Shown here piece after piece: positions 13,844 to 26,190 of a DNA stretch of 64,000 nucleotides. Under the pieces are notes generated by a model. It worked only from the letters and a program-made list of their open reading frames with translations, was not told where the DNA came from and ran no database searches. This DNA comes from Nigrospora sphaerica. Taxonomy: Eukaryota > Ascomycota > Sordariomycetes > Amphisphaeriales > Apiosporaceae. The DNA is taken from the NCBI GenBank assembly GCA_018287875.1, contig JAGVVL010000015.1:2666001-2730000 (forward strand), read 5' to 3'. The position numbers and the translations under genes are program-made. The stretch's first letter is position 1, and every line of letters begins with the position of its first letter.

Positions 13844-14480
13844 GATGAATAGTTCTGACCGCGGCGGTTCGGCGGGCGATGGGAATGGTTGGATGTGATA
13901 AGGAGCTGATGTTCGTCAGGTCGGACTGGGGGGGGGGGCCGCTGATGGTGGTTTGGAGCTTCCGCGGGTCTCGTCGCAAGGCGGCCGGTGATGTGGCGGC
14001 CGACGCGCAGACAAGCTACAGCCTGGCCTGGCCTGGCAATGAGCACCCTGGGCAGGGCGTGTTGGCGCGCTGGCAGCAAAGACAGCTGGAGTTTGGGGGG
14101 TTTTTACTGGATGTTGGAGGTCGGAGCATGGGCGCTTGAGCCACAGCTGGGGACCCCGCTACTGTGCTCAGCCACTAATCGTGATGTATCTATGTGCTTG
14201 GTGTACCTGAGTACGGGATCGCCTGCGTAATGTGCCGAGTGCACAGTAGTGTGTACATCTTTACTGGGATACGTCCACCTGCTGCTGCCAGCCTGGGATG
14301 AAGGGACGAGTGGGTCTCTGCTTGTTCCAGTCGTCCCGCTAAAAAGTTTCCGTTTTCCAGTTCCAATTAGCAGCCCGTAGCCCGGAGGGAGGAAAAAAAA
14401 AAAGTCGTCGACAGGTGCTACTGCTTCTGCGCGGTCCTGGTCTGCCGAGCAACACCACCCATTGCGCGCCCGTCACCACC
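13844..14480. promoter_or_regulatory. Shared divergent promoter, pre1 / rrp9
   Basis: This 637 bp lies between the start codons of two oppositely transcribed genes, a proteasome subunit and a small-subunit rRNA processing factor, so it must carry both promoters. It includes a G-run near 13927-13936 and an A-run at 14393-14402. I found no clear TATA element, and no copy of the yeast proteasome box GGTGGCAAA on either strand. Confidence 0.6.
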
Positions 14481-16328
14481 ATGTCCTCCTTCTTCACCGC
14501 CCCCGGTGCGCAGAAGAAGCGGAAGAGAACCGTCCCCGGCGGCGACGTGCCCAAGAAACGAGTCCAAACCGCCTCTAAGTCCTCAGCCAAAAGTTCCAAG
14601 ACAACTGCGCCCAAAAAGTCGGCCGCACGAGATGACGAGTCGATATCGGGCAGCGACTCTGATGAGCCTTTTGGCGATGCCGACGATGGCGCGAGCCAGT
14701 CTGGCTCCGAGTCCGAAGGCGAGGGCGAGACGGCGGCCGAGAAGAGGTTGAGGTTGGCCGAGTCCTACCTCGAAGGGGTCCGGAAGGAAGCCGAGCTCAC
14801 GGTTGGCTTCGACGCCGAAGACGTCGATCGAGACATTATTGCCCAAAGACTGAAGGAGGACGTCGCCGAAGCCAAGGGTCGTGTCTATCGAGCCGTCGCC
14901 GACGAGCTGGCCTGCTCCGTTGCTTCGCATTCACTCTTCCGTTGCAACACCTTGGCCACTACCTCCGTCGCTGCCTGCGCCCCTTTTGTCTACACTGCCC
15001 ACAAAGGCTCCGTCCTGATAAAATGGAAACTTCAGGACTTGCCTGCGAACCAATACCCTCAAACTACCAAGAAAAAGCCTTCAAGGCAAGCTCCTCCGCG
15101 TCGACAGCCCGTCAAGGTGGCGATGCGCAAGGGGGACAAAACAAAGGCCAAGGATAAGGACTACCAGGGCCATACCGGCGACATTTTGTGCGTTGTTGCC
15201 TCGGAGGATGGGAAATACGTTGTCACGGGAGGGGAGGATCACCGCATTGTTGTGCACGACGCCAAGACCCTCCGCCCCCTGAGGGCTTTCACGCACCACC
15301 GAGACGCTGTGACGGGTCTGGCTTTTCGCCGAGGTACGAACCAGATGTATTCTGCCTCCAAGGACAGGACGATAAAGGTCTGGAGTCTGGAGGACGGCCC
15401 TCCCTTTGCCTACGTGGTAAGTCTTTTTTCGCTTCCATGGCCGCGGTACTGGTTCTGATATTGTGCTATTTAGGAAACTCTCTACGGTCACGCCGATGAA
15501 GTCGTCGACATCGCTGCCCTGGCCCAGGAACGATGCGTCACAGTCGGATCGCGAGACCGGACAGCCCGCCTGTGGAAGGTCGTTGAGGAGTCTCAATTGG
15601 TGTTCCGCGGAGGCGGCGGCGAGAAGAAGCCCAAGGGCAGCAACATCGACCCCAAATCGCTGGCCCTCGAAAATAGCATGGACAGAGTCGCCATGCTCGA
15701 CGACGACCTGTTCGTCACAGGCTCCCAGAACGGCTCAATATCACTTTGGAGCCTGACCAAGAAGAAACCCTTGTTCAGTGTACCGCGCGCTCACGGCCTT
15801 GAGCCGCCATTGCGCCCCGAAGAGGCGTCTGCGGAGCAAACGCCAGACCCGAAGGTGGTACCTCCTGAGCAGCCGCGATGGATCACCGCTCTCCGCACTC
15901 TCCCCTATTCCGACGTGATTCTTTCGGGCAGCTGGGACGGCCACGTGCGTCTGTGGAAGCTCAGTGATGATAAGCGACGAATCGAGCCCGTGGGAGCGCT
16001 CGGCCAGCCCGCCGCGGTGGTGGATTCGCCCGAGTCTAACGGCGTCTCGGTGGATGAGGACCAAGGCGAAGTTGGGTCCGACAACACAAGCCATAACAGT
16101 CAAGCCACCTGGTCCATCAAGGGAGTAGTAAACGACTTGGCGCTGTTTGAACGAGGGGAAAAGGGCAAGGACGGCCTGTGTGTGCTGGCGGCAGTCGGCA
16201 AGGAGCACCGACTTGGCAGGTGGAAGAAAATCTCAGGCGGCAGGAATGGTGCCATCGTCTTTGAAATTCCAAGGGAGAAAGCGGCAACCAACGGGGGCGA
16301 GGCCAAGGATACGGAGATGAAGCATTAA
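14481..16328 (+). CDS. RRP9: U3 snoRNP WD40 protein Rrp9 (U3-55K)
   Basis: Exons 14481..15416 and 15474..16328 encode 596 residues; the 57 bp intron (GTAAGTC...TTTAG) joins FAYV to ETLYGHADE. Rrp9 binds the box B/C motif of U3 snoRNA in the nucleolus for early cleavage of pre-18S rRNA. The N-terminus MSSFFTAPG is followed by basic nuclear signals (KKRKR, PKKR), an acidic Ser/Glu stretch, and the conserved helix with EKRLRLAESYLEGVRKE. WD repeats follow, including GHTGDILCV at about 230, TGGEDHRIVVHD, SASKDRTIKVW, VGSRDRTARLW, TGSQNGSISLW and SGSWDGHVRLWKL. A long spacer after the last listed blade is rich in charged residues and is probably a loop. The protein ends in a blade with GKEHRLGRWKKI. 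The match to Rrp9 is clear. Confidence 0.93.
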
Positions 16329-17247
16329 ACTAGTAGGAAGCATAGCGTGTGCTGATATCCTGGGAGGAATCCAACTTTTGGCGTTAAGGGGCCAGGACCC
16401 TTGAGCTGGCTAATTACCCAACACCGAACGTCGGGCATCCCATACCGCCGAGCCACTGTGAAGACTGCCGTAGATATGATTTCTTCGATCGCCGCCTCCC
16501 CGGGCAAAGACGCCTGGGAGCTGAACCACTGCAACAAGGTTCCAAGCAATTGCACCCCCCCTCTTGCGGGCGACTTTGTTGCCTGTGATTCTTGCACGTT
16601 CCCTGGCAATGCATGATTTAGGGTTCGAGAGTACACATCAATGTCGTCCCAGGGTCGATCCCCTTCAACCCGAGGCCGTTCGTTACGCAGCCGTCTCCCA
16701 AGCAGGCAAGAGGCTCACGATTTTACATTCTTTATCGGCTTATTTTATTCTTGGCCTCGGCCCATTTCTTTCCCAAGGACGGGCTGGGTCACGAGAAATC
16801 ATTGCCCAGTTCAGAGCATCGTCTCCAGTTGGCAACCAAGGGGCTTGGTCATTCTGCCTCGTACAACTCTGCGTATTCGAGTAACAATCTTACAACGCTT
16901 CTTCAGCACCCGTGCTCATGGGATGGGAGAAAAGGCCCAACAGAAAGACGGAGCACGAGAAAGTATCCCACGCTTTACTTCTCAGGCCGCGAAGGCTTAT
17001 ACGACCTATGAGCACAAATATGGTGTGATGCGGAACCACTGGCTCGCTGAACGGGGTTGTACAAGCAAAGCAGCGAAAGCCGTAGAGGAATGTTTCCGAC
17101 TCGAGAGGTTGGCCTTGAGCATCTTCATCCCAATACACTGTTCTTCCCAGACCACCCATCTCTTGCTCGTGACCCCTTCTCTATCAGGCCCATTCTTATT
17201 CAAAGACCCAGCCTGTGTATCATTGATCCTGGCGCGATACGGCGGCC
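16329..17247. other. Convergent 3' spacer, rrp9 / ypk9
   Basis: About 0.9 kb between the stops of rrp9 and ypk9. Plus-strand ORFs here, up to 210 codons, run on into the antisense of ypk9 and have no conserved features. I read it as two 3' untranslated regions with nothing else recognised. Confidence 0.5.
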
Positions 17248-20200
17248 CTACCTGCGCATGTTCTCCGAGATGACTTTGTACTCTTTTCGCTTTTTGGGTT
17301 TCCGTGTGAGCGCCAGTCTGAGGCGGCCGACGAGCTTCGCCACGCTGGGCAGAATGTAGTTCTCGGAGCCCCAGGCAAGGACGAAGTATGCAACCCCCAG
17401 TGCTAGAAGCGTCCCCTTGAACGACAAGCTCATGTGTGTAAGCTGCATGAGCTTCTTCAGCCAGTGGGCTGGGGACATGAGCATGTAAACATTCAATGCC
17501 AGTGCCGCCACAATCGTCCCCATGAAGGGCCCTGTCGAGATGGTGAGCATGATGGAACGGCAAGAGCCACGAGGGGCAGAGCGGCTTACAATTCTCCGTC
17601 ATGGGCTGCCTAAACGGTCGCCCCGCACTCAACACAACGCCGATGAAAATGTACTCAAAGCAGGAGACGAGGAACAGGGCCGTGTTTTCCGAGTTCTTGA
17701 TGTTGGACTTTTCGGGGTCGACGTGCGGTGGTATGAACCTGTCGCGACACGTCAGCACCAGAAGCAGCAGGAATGCTCGGGCTCACCTACCATGGTTGCT
17801 CCCGCACGAGCAAAAACGCGACGGCTTGGACGAGAATGGAGAGGATAATGTGCCCCAGCAGAGGGACCAGAACCTTCCGGGACACAAGATCCGCTGTCGG
17901 CCTCTTGCGGCTCAGTACCGGAGCAGGGCCCGACCAGCCCACTGGTAAAAAAGAGTGTCAGTAGGTTGTCAAGGCTTCGGAAACCACCTGGTGCTTACTG
18001 AAGATGGCGATCGGCAGAATGAGCAGAACGTCGATGTAAAGAAACTACAAAGGGGGTTTACGGTCAGCTGTGTCCTCGGTCTTCTTCAGAAGTAGCTAGC
18101 ATACCTGAAAGTCGCCCAAGTTGGACGCAGATGCGTAGAGGAAGCTGACGGACGTGAACTGGATGGCCGAGTAGAGACTCATGAACTTGAAACAGCTGAA
18201 GCTGGTGACCAGAGCAGCTCTGCCCTCTCGAATGACGTCGGGAACGCAGCGGATGTCAAAAACTCGAGATGTGAACGGAGCGGCGACGGACGCTTCAGCC
18301 TCGGACAGCGAAATGCCGACGTCAGCAGCCTTCAGCGCACCGCAGTCGTTGGCACCATCGCCGCAAAAACCGCAGCAATAGCCGATGCTTTGCAGCTTCT
18401 CCACGAGCTCGTGTTTCTCATCTGGCGACATGCGGGCGTAGATCTTGCCGCGAACCAGAACCTGGAACCGTGTTAGCGTACCATGTACACCGCCGACACC
18501 GACGGGCAACCCACCCTTTGCAGAACATCAGCCGGGGCGAAATCGACAATCCACCGGAATGCATCGCCGCTGACGGCGAGCGAGTAATCAGCCAGATTGT
18601 TGATGTCATATGCTAAGGACGCATCTTGCTCCGATGGTACGAGGCATGGCTATCGTTTCGTTAACACAAGAAGCACGCTGTGATACTCTCACTTGGGGTG
18701 GACTCACCAGCAGTTTCCTACTGTCCAGCCTCAGCTTCGGATCGTCGATGCTCTCCCATTGAAGGTCGGCATTGGGATCCTGGAAATTGCCTGCACGTCT
18801 GTCAGTGCTGCCGCCGTTAGCAGAGGCGATGTGAACTAACCCTCTGCGAAATGCGGCACGAAACAGTGCGCGTTCTTGTCGACGAGGCCACAGTTCCGTG
18901 ACACGCTGATAGCCGTAAGGATATTGTCTCCGGTAACCATGACAGACCCAATATTGGATTGCGTAAGCTCCTTCAGGACGGCCGCAGTCGTAGGTTTCAG
19001 CTTGTTTTCAAAAATGATGAAGCCAACAAACTCAAGGTCCTTTTCTGCGTCCTCGCGCTTCATCTTTTGGGCTTTGACCCATGATAACTTTTTCATGTGC
19101 TTCGTGGCACAAGCTATGACACGGTAGCCTTTGTGAGTGTAATACGACAGCGACTCGTCGTAATCCTCGGGAACTTGACGCAGGTTAGCCATTGGACGGC
19201 ACGGTGTTTCCCGGGCTGGCTTACAGGTTTCTGGACGGCATATCTCTCTCATGCATTCGGGGGCGCCCTTGACGAAGACGTCTACGCTCTGTTGACCGAA
19301 GGCGCGGACAAGAACACTTGCCCTCCGCAGGTGCGAAACAAATTCGAAGGACTTGAGGACGCCCAACTCGATAGGGGCCTGTATACGGTCAGTCCGGGAC
19401 ATTACGAAAGTGGTGGGGCTCGGGGCTTACGTTTCGGCCCTGAGCAGTCCCGTATTCGTCTGTGTCGTAGAGGGCTGCAAGGGGGGGTCGCGCCACCGAG
19501 GGTGAGAGCCCCCCTCGATCCTCGTCCTCTTGTTCACCACCATGAGTTCCCTCCTCAAACGTCCATTTGGTGAACTCGAACATCTTCAGGTCCAGTGGGT
19601 CCCCCACAAGATCGCCATCCACGGATCGTAGTGAGTGGCATGTTGCCATGGTGAAGAGGGCGGCCCGATTGGTGTCATGGCGATTCGCCTCTGTTGTCTC
19701 GAAACTTGCACGAGGAACCAAGGACTCGGCTTTGGAAATCACCTCACCGAATCGTTTTGTGCTTCTCGACACAAGGCGTAGCCCCAGCACGTCTAAGCCC
19801 TCCTCGGTGAGGGTGCCCGTCTTATCGAAACACATGATATCAAGCTTTCCGCCAACATTGACCCGCTGAGGGCTGATGCAGAATATCTGTTTTTTGCGCA
19901 GGCGACTGAGGGCGAAGTTGGTGCCGATGGTGAGAGTGGCTGGGAGCGCAGGGGGGACGACGATGGTGATGAGATCCAGAGCCCGCACGACGATTAGGTG
20001 CCAGGCAAGACCGAGGCGAAGGAAATTGACAAAGGAAATGATGAACCCGAAAATCGCCACACAACCCATAACGGCTATGTACCGGAAGGAATCGCGGTAG
20101 AATTTGAAGCCGGATGGTTTGGGGAACAGCATCGAACGGACGAGCGAGCCCTTGGTAGTGTTGAAGCCAGTACGCACGACCATGGCTAGAGCCACACCTT

Positions 20201-22199
20201 GGTCATCTCTGTCCTCCTGAGGCCGTCTTGCGCGGATGATTTTGGTTCCGCAGAATAGGAAATGCCGAGCGGCCTCGGGGGCGATGGATGATGCGCTGAG
20301 GCTCATGATACCGAGTGTGTCGTCCGTAGCGGGGACCTTGGAAACGGGCACAGATTCGCCCGTGAGCATGCTCTCGTTCACAATACAGTCACCACTCAGT
20401 AGTAGACTATCACTGGGAAATAGAGTCAGACTGGGGTCGCTTATTTCGTATACGTCGCCGGGGACCAAGTCGGTAGACGAAACCGTTGCCCCTTTTCGAA
20501 TTAGCTAAAAATGCGCAACCAAGATATGTGGCCTCCACGTACAGAAACCACTACGCAAGACGCGCACGTCGCATTCGAAGCGAGATATCTCTCGCAGGCG
20601 CTTCATTGTCTGCTTTGGTGTCAGCTGGTAAATTCTCGGCGTAGTAGCGGGTCGACTCACCGAGCGAGTCTCAACAAGCGTGGCTATGATGCTGCTGGCG
20701 GACATGACGAAAATACAGACGGCGTAGTAGTAATATTCGTCCAGAGACCACAAGACCAAGCTGGCGATTTGAAACACATAGAAGGGATGGAAGACCTGTA
20801 GCAAGATCAGCAGAGTCCAAGCAGCAAGCGGGCTGCACCGGGGTTGGCTGTGGGAGCCGCTCTCGTTCGCCCACGGCCCGAAAACAAGGGAAGGGTAACC
20901 GACTTCGTCTACTAGAAGCTGGGGTATCGACTTCTGGTCAATATCAATGAGGTTCCTTCCGAACACACTCGCGCGTTCGTCCTTCTCGTCACTGTCTATT
21001 CCGGCGCGGAGGGATCGGACGCGTCTCCAGGAGGGGTCCTTCCACCCGGTAGACACAATGAACTTGTCCTTGAAAGGGTTGAAGAAGAACCGGACGTATC
21101 TGTAGCTCAGTACTCTGAGCTCCGACAAGATGGGATCGGCATCTTCTTCCAAGAAATGGGCAAGCATCTTCTCCGGAGCGCCAAAAACTGTCGACAAGGG
21201 TCGATCATATGGGCGGGAGGAAATGGGAAGAATGGCAAACTCTCCCCATTGGTTTTCCAGAACCACCCAGTCGCATTCGCGGAGCGGGCAGGGAGCTCCG
21301 ATCAGTTTGACCTGCCATCGAGGAAGCCAGCGTAGGAGCAGATATGCTGTACCGAGCGTTGCGACACAAAGGAGCGCATAGAGTGCAAAGCCGATACGAC
21401 TGGTACGGAAACCAGCGATCACGATGGTCAAATCCTCATTCACCATGTGCAGCTTCTGGCTGACCCGACCATGCCCCCGGGCACTCGCTTCCGTGTGCCC
21501 GCTGTCGGTCCGTAGCAGCCTAGCATGTATAGAGCTTCTCGAATGAGTAGAGCTTCGCCGCAGGGATGTGTGGTCGTTGTAGCCGTGTCCGTTTCCGTTA
21601 AGCCCTTCGGAGCTCCCGTCATCGTCGTCGCCGTCGTGGATTCCGAAGGGGATGTCGTCCAAGTCGAGGGCGACAGAGCCATCTTCGTATATTTCTTCTT
21701 CGGCGGCAAGTTCTTCATCTTCGTCTTCGTTGTAGAATGCAAAGCTCGTGGTCGAGTCTGCGCGAGCTCGCCTATGCGAAAAGGCCGAAACGCTGGTGGG
21801 CAAACTTTCCGCAACGGGGCCGGAGAAGAGCTATCCAGAGTCAGATGGACACACCACCAGAAAAGGCGATAGAGGCCCAGGGGCTGAAGGCCATAGTGCT
21901 CCCGCACAGCGCAAGAGCACCGAGCACGGCTAAGCATTTGGGATCGCGACAGCGTTGGCACCTTTGCATTCATGAGGCCGCGGGCCGTGATGAGAGCTGC
22001 GCATGGTGGTAGGCTCGCACGTCGGGCGAGTGCATTGGGGGGTGAGCAATCGTACCTCGTCCTGCGCCATTTCGACGTCTTCGAAGACGCTCGCGCTGCT
22101 GTGGTTCGAATCCGCCCTATAGAAGGCGGCGCGCCCATTGGCGGCGCGGTACGACTGCGAGTGCCCCTCGTCGGGGGCACCATCGTGTCCGCCGTTCAT
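17248..22199 (-). CDS. YPK9: P5B-type transport ATPase Ypk9 (ATP13A2 family)
   Basis: Fourteen exons (22199..22056, 21830..20904, 20795..20661, 20609..20543, 20491..19431, 19378..19225, 19173..18841, 18790..18708, 18649..18515, 18461..18105, 18044..17999, 17941..17791, 17738..17590, 17531..17248) give 1341 residues in one frame. P5B pumps sit in vacuolar/lysosomal membranes; human ATP13A2 exports polyamines. Visible marks are a disordered acidic N-terminus, membrane segments from about residue 180, TGES at 468-471, the P5 signature [11 protein letters not shown] at about 604, the phosphorylation site DKTGT at about 647, KGAPE, TGDN, and [16 protein letters not shown] at about 1047. Further helices follow, and the end is ENMRR. 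Introns 2 (108 bp) and 3 (51 bp) are multiples of three without stops. Intron 2 has a weak GTCGGT donor, and intron 4 uses AAAAG as acceptor. The first junction (225 bp intron) is the least certain. Confidence 0.93.
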
Positions 22200-24427
22200 C
22201 TTTACCGGTGGTTGGTGGGCTTAGGGGGATCGCATCGTATATCTCGGCATCGCGCGGTCAGGGGCCAGTTTGGAGGTGGTGGGCGTCGAGGGCAGCGGCG
22301 AAAAAAAGAGTCGCGGCAGGGTTCTTTGATGCTGAGTAACCGGGCGATGACGATGTCGACGGGCTTGCGGTGGGCACTTGCGGCGTATTTGCAGCTGGCG
22401 CGCTCGAGTTGAGGCGGATAGCGGCAGCTGGGCCCACGAGAGGCAAGCTAGACGCGATCCATCCCACTTATTGAACAACATTGAACTTTGTTACATAGGA
22501 CGGGAGGTCGTTGGCGTAGGTCGCGCGACCCCCGACTGTGCACATACGCCCTACGATCCATGCTTATGTCTCACACCTGACTGCTGGCTGCAGGCAAGAC
22601 ACCGAGGGCGGCCAGGAGGCTGGATCAGGAGCCCTGGCCCGACATCAGACAGAGGGTTCCAAGGTGCTGCGAGGCGGCATCTAGTGTACATCACGCCCGT
22701 GGAGTTGGCTGCGGCTTGATGTACGCATGGAGCGTCTTCTCTAATAGCTAGAGAGCCCCTTAAGTCAGTAGATACCTCACCTCTTCCTATGCAGCCCCCT
22801 CGGGGTCCCTCCGAGTTATGTAAAGAACATCTATACCGTGTTGGTAGCGGCAGTTGGAACAAATATCTACCTAGGTCCTTTGCGCATATTTGCCTATATA
22901 TAAAATGCAAGGCCTTGCACGGTATATACACTTAAGGAGAGTCTATCTTGTGCCCCGTGGGGCGGACTTGGGGGCTCCACGCAAGGACCCCAGGCCAGAT
23001 GAAAACTGCACCTGGTGAGCCTTGTCGGACTCATGATTCGCATGTACTCCTGACGATGTATTTGTTGGGCAATGATACCTACGTCCAAGTAATTTCCGAG
23101 GGCTATTCTGGGCTCGGCGCACTGAAGTGTCACACCAGTCAATCTACGATAACATATAAACACGACTCGTACGTACCGACTACGGACCCAGTCCCGTCAA
23201 TACCAACCTGGGCCGTGGTAGCCCATCTACCACCCTCGCGTGAGGACGGAAGATGCTATCGCTTCTGTATCATCGCCATACCTTGACTTCCTTCCCTGCC
23301 TCGCCGGAAGTACTGTAGTTTTTCCGTTCACAACGTGCAAACTGGATAAGGTGGCGTTTCGCCGCCAAGTATTGCAGATCGGCAGTGTATACTACCTAAG
23401 TACTTTACCTTAGTACTCAAGTAATTACCCCACAGGGTACCGTCTTCACCCAACGGTATCCGCTGCTGGTTTGACACGGCAATATACGTTGAACAAGCGG
23501 CCTTGATGCTCTTGGTGTTCTGGTCAACGGATCTACTGTCATGCTTGTTCCTCCGATATGGTGGCTGGCCGCAAGACCAAAAGGTGCAACTTGCGCTGAC
23601 TTTAGGTCAACCTGCAGGTGGTACGTAACGAACGCATGGGTTTGGCAGGCTCGATAGGATAGGCCACCGTCGGAGTCGACATAGCCAGCAAGGCGTAGGC
23701 TAGAAGGCAGTTTGCGGTTGCGGTTTTCTTGCATGGTTCGAGGCCCTTTCTCCGAGACCTAAACCGGATGCTACTACACGTGGGAATCGGCGAGATAGGC
23801 GATGCAATGAGAGCTTGCCGCGTGTACGGAGCAGCCCCGGGGCTTCATTGGTGCACAGGCGTAGCCCAAGCAGTCACTCATCTTGGATACTATAATGCCG
23901 GATCTGTACACCGCCGGTAGAGCAGCTCTCACGAGTAATGTTCGTCTTGTCGCCTTTTCCTATTCTACGGATGGCCAACCGACGGGAGCAAGTGGTTATC
24001 CATCGAGGCCACACAGGTTGGGGAGACTATAAATTAGGCCCCGGGTTTGTCCGCAACAGTATCCCGTACAAGTTGCAGTGGCCTTTGAGGCAGGGCTCAA
24101 GCAGTGACACCCGTCGATAATAACGGCCCGACCGGAGCGCAGGTGTGCCGGAAGCAATGAGGCTTTCTCGAAGACACCACAAGCGGGCCTGAACCAGCGC
24201 TGTACCGGCAGTTACACATCGCACCGAGAGGGAGAGGGTCGAAATAATGCTATGGGCTATGACTCCCAACAGTTACTAAACCATCTATCCGTTCAGACCA
24301 TTTCGTATTCGGGGGCGACTGGGGGTGGCAGGTGGATAAGGGACCTGCGTTCTACGGTACCCGTGTTATCATGAACGTCTGTCTTTTCACCTTCGCTCAC
24401 CCTTTTTGCGCCCCCTTTCTCTTTCTC
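22200..24427. other. Intergenic region, ypk9 promoter side
   Basis: Left part of a 4 kb divergent spacer; bases nearest 22200 should hold the ypk9 leader and promoter. It contains palindromic words ACCTAGGT (22871) and ACCTAAGTACTTTACCTTAG (from 23394). No ORF over 115 codons shows a domain, and no RNA gene is recognised. Confidence 0.5.
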
Positions 24428-24436
24428 GCACACACG

Positions 24437-24480
<44 letters not shown>
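24428..24480. repeat. (CA)n microsatellite
   Basis: CA dinucleotide tract of about 50 bp with a few CG interruptions, in the middle of the ypk9/nap1 spacer. Such tracts occur in several spacers of this window and create false cysteine/valine-rich ORFs. Confidence 0.95.
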
Positions 24481-24481
<1 letters not shown>

Positions 24482-26190
24482 TTCCGCACCCTCTCTTCGT
24501 CTCTTGGAAACCTGAGAGGGGGATAGAGGGCAGCATGGCCTGTGCAGGAACAGGATACCTACCTTGGCATAGCGCGGCAAATCGCTTATTCTCTCGCGCG
24601 CCGATTCGGGGTACGCTGGAGGGCTGGCATATAGGGTACTTGGCGAGGTACCTGAGGCACGGCCAGTAAGGGCTCCCGGTGGAATTGTCGGCGGTTGACG
24701 ATGATGCAAGCAGCAAGGTTCAAACTCTACCTGCCCATAGCACCTAACCCAGACGAGGCCTCGACGGGAAGAAGTGGAAGTACGAGCACGCGTAAGATCC
24801 ATCTATGGATACACAGATACACTTTCGCTAGGTTGGTCTCCATCTGGCGACGGCCAGTGCCTAGGAAGTGCTTCAGGCCATGCGTGCGCAGCCATTGATG
24901 CTTTCCTGCCCTCACCTCTTGCGTGCTCATGTATTCGGCAGCCGGCCGGGGAAGTTACTAATGCTCCCCGAGAGATGGGCCGGGACCTCTCTCGACCGAA
25001 GGTGCGCGGTTACGTAGGTGGTGATGTGGAGAGTGTCGGCTTGAAGGGAACGGCCGTTCCATTCGGCAAGCCACACTCACTGTCACACCCCATAGCGGGC
25101 CACACAGACGGACGGACACACACTCACCTACGCAACTCGGCACACCCGACACGCGCATGGAGGAGGGGGAGGGATGGAAAGAATATATGGTGAGGGAGGC
25201 GATCGGTGATATGTATCGCCAGGCCCCGTCTAGAGAGAGTTCGGGTGCAGTGGACCTACGGACTCAACAATCAATGCAGTGAGCGCTCCAGCGGACCGAT
25301 GACCTAGGGCTGTTGACTGGCCGGCAGCAAACCTGCGGCGCAGGACGACATGGCCGGCACATGGTGGTGAGAAGGGTGGCCAGAGACGTGTAGGTTAGTT
25401 ACATACTGTACCTACCTCTCTCCCTCTCTCGCCGTCTTTTTTTTTTTTTTTTTCAATAAATTGTTCAAGAGCAAGGCTGCCAGCACGCACGTAAACCAAA
25501 GCCACCTCCCAGAGTATTCCCCGCCCCAAGCACCGCCAGCCGGGGCGTTCTGGTTCTGGGTGCTGGTGAGTCGTGACAGGTTGCTAGGCATAACTAGCTC
25601 GTTCGCAATCTTTCAGTGGGTCGCGCTTTCGGCCTATCCCCCCTCCACCCATTCATTGGCGGCCCCCCCCGGCCCCCGCCAGCGCCAGTAGAATCTTTCA
25701 GGCCGCTCAAGTCTTTCCTCAACCCCTCGTTGAAAGTGGTGGCCGGAGGCTGTTTGGGCTCCCAACCAACGCAACGCAACACTTCCACTTCTTCTTCTTC
25801 TTCCGTCGCGAGGGCTTGCTTAGGTCTAGTTCCTCCCCGTCCCCCCTCCTCCAACTTTTTTGTCACTTCGTCAGCGTCGTCTCACCACTCACTGGTGCCC
25901 CGTCTCGTCCTTGACCCGGCCTGACTTGCCTCCCCCCCGACCGTGACCTGCCACGGATTTCCTGTCTCGGACCTTTTTTTTCTCTCGTCCAGCCCAGCCA
26001 GCCAGTGCACGCACGCCCTGGGTCGACGTCGGTCCGTGGTTGTTGATCTCGGCACTTTGGACGCGGCTCCACTGAAATCCCATCCCATCATTGATCCTTC
26101 GACTGCACGGCCTGTAGTCGCATCTACCACCCAATCTTCCTCCCCAACCAAAATTTCGGTTTTCTGTCACGACACCGCAAAACCGCAACA
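24481..26190. other. Intergenic region and nap1 leader
   Basis: A T-run at 25438-25453 and extended CT-rich sequence from about 25640 to 26160 precede nap1 on its sense strand, typical of the promoter and leader of a highly expressed fungal gene. ORFs here on either strand have proline/serine-biased, leader-like content and no recognised domain. Confidence 0.5.

Noticed and set aside
22100..22120. GGTTCGAATCC-like text resembling a tRNA B box
   Set aside because: Lies in ypk9 exon 1 and no matching A box, stems or anticodon loop could be built around it.
24428..24480. CA tract considered as a telomere-like or CRISPR-like repeat
   Set aside because: Simple dinucleotide repeat without spacers, and no TTAGGG units nearby.
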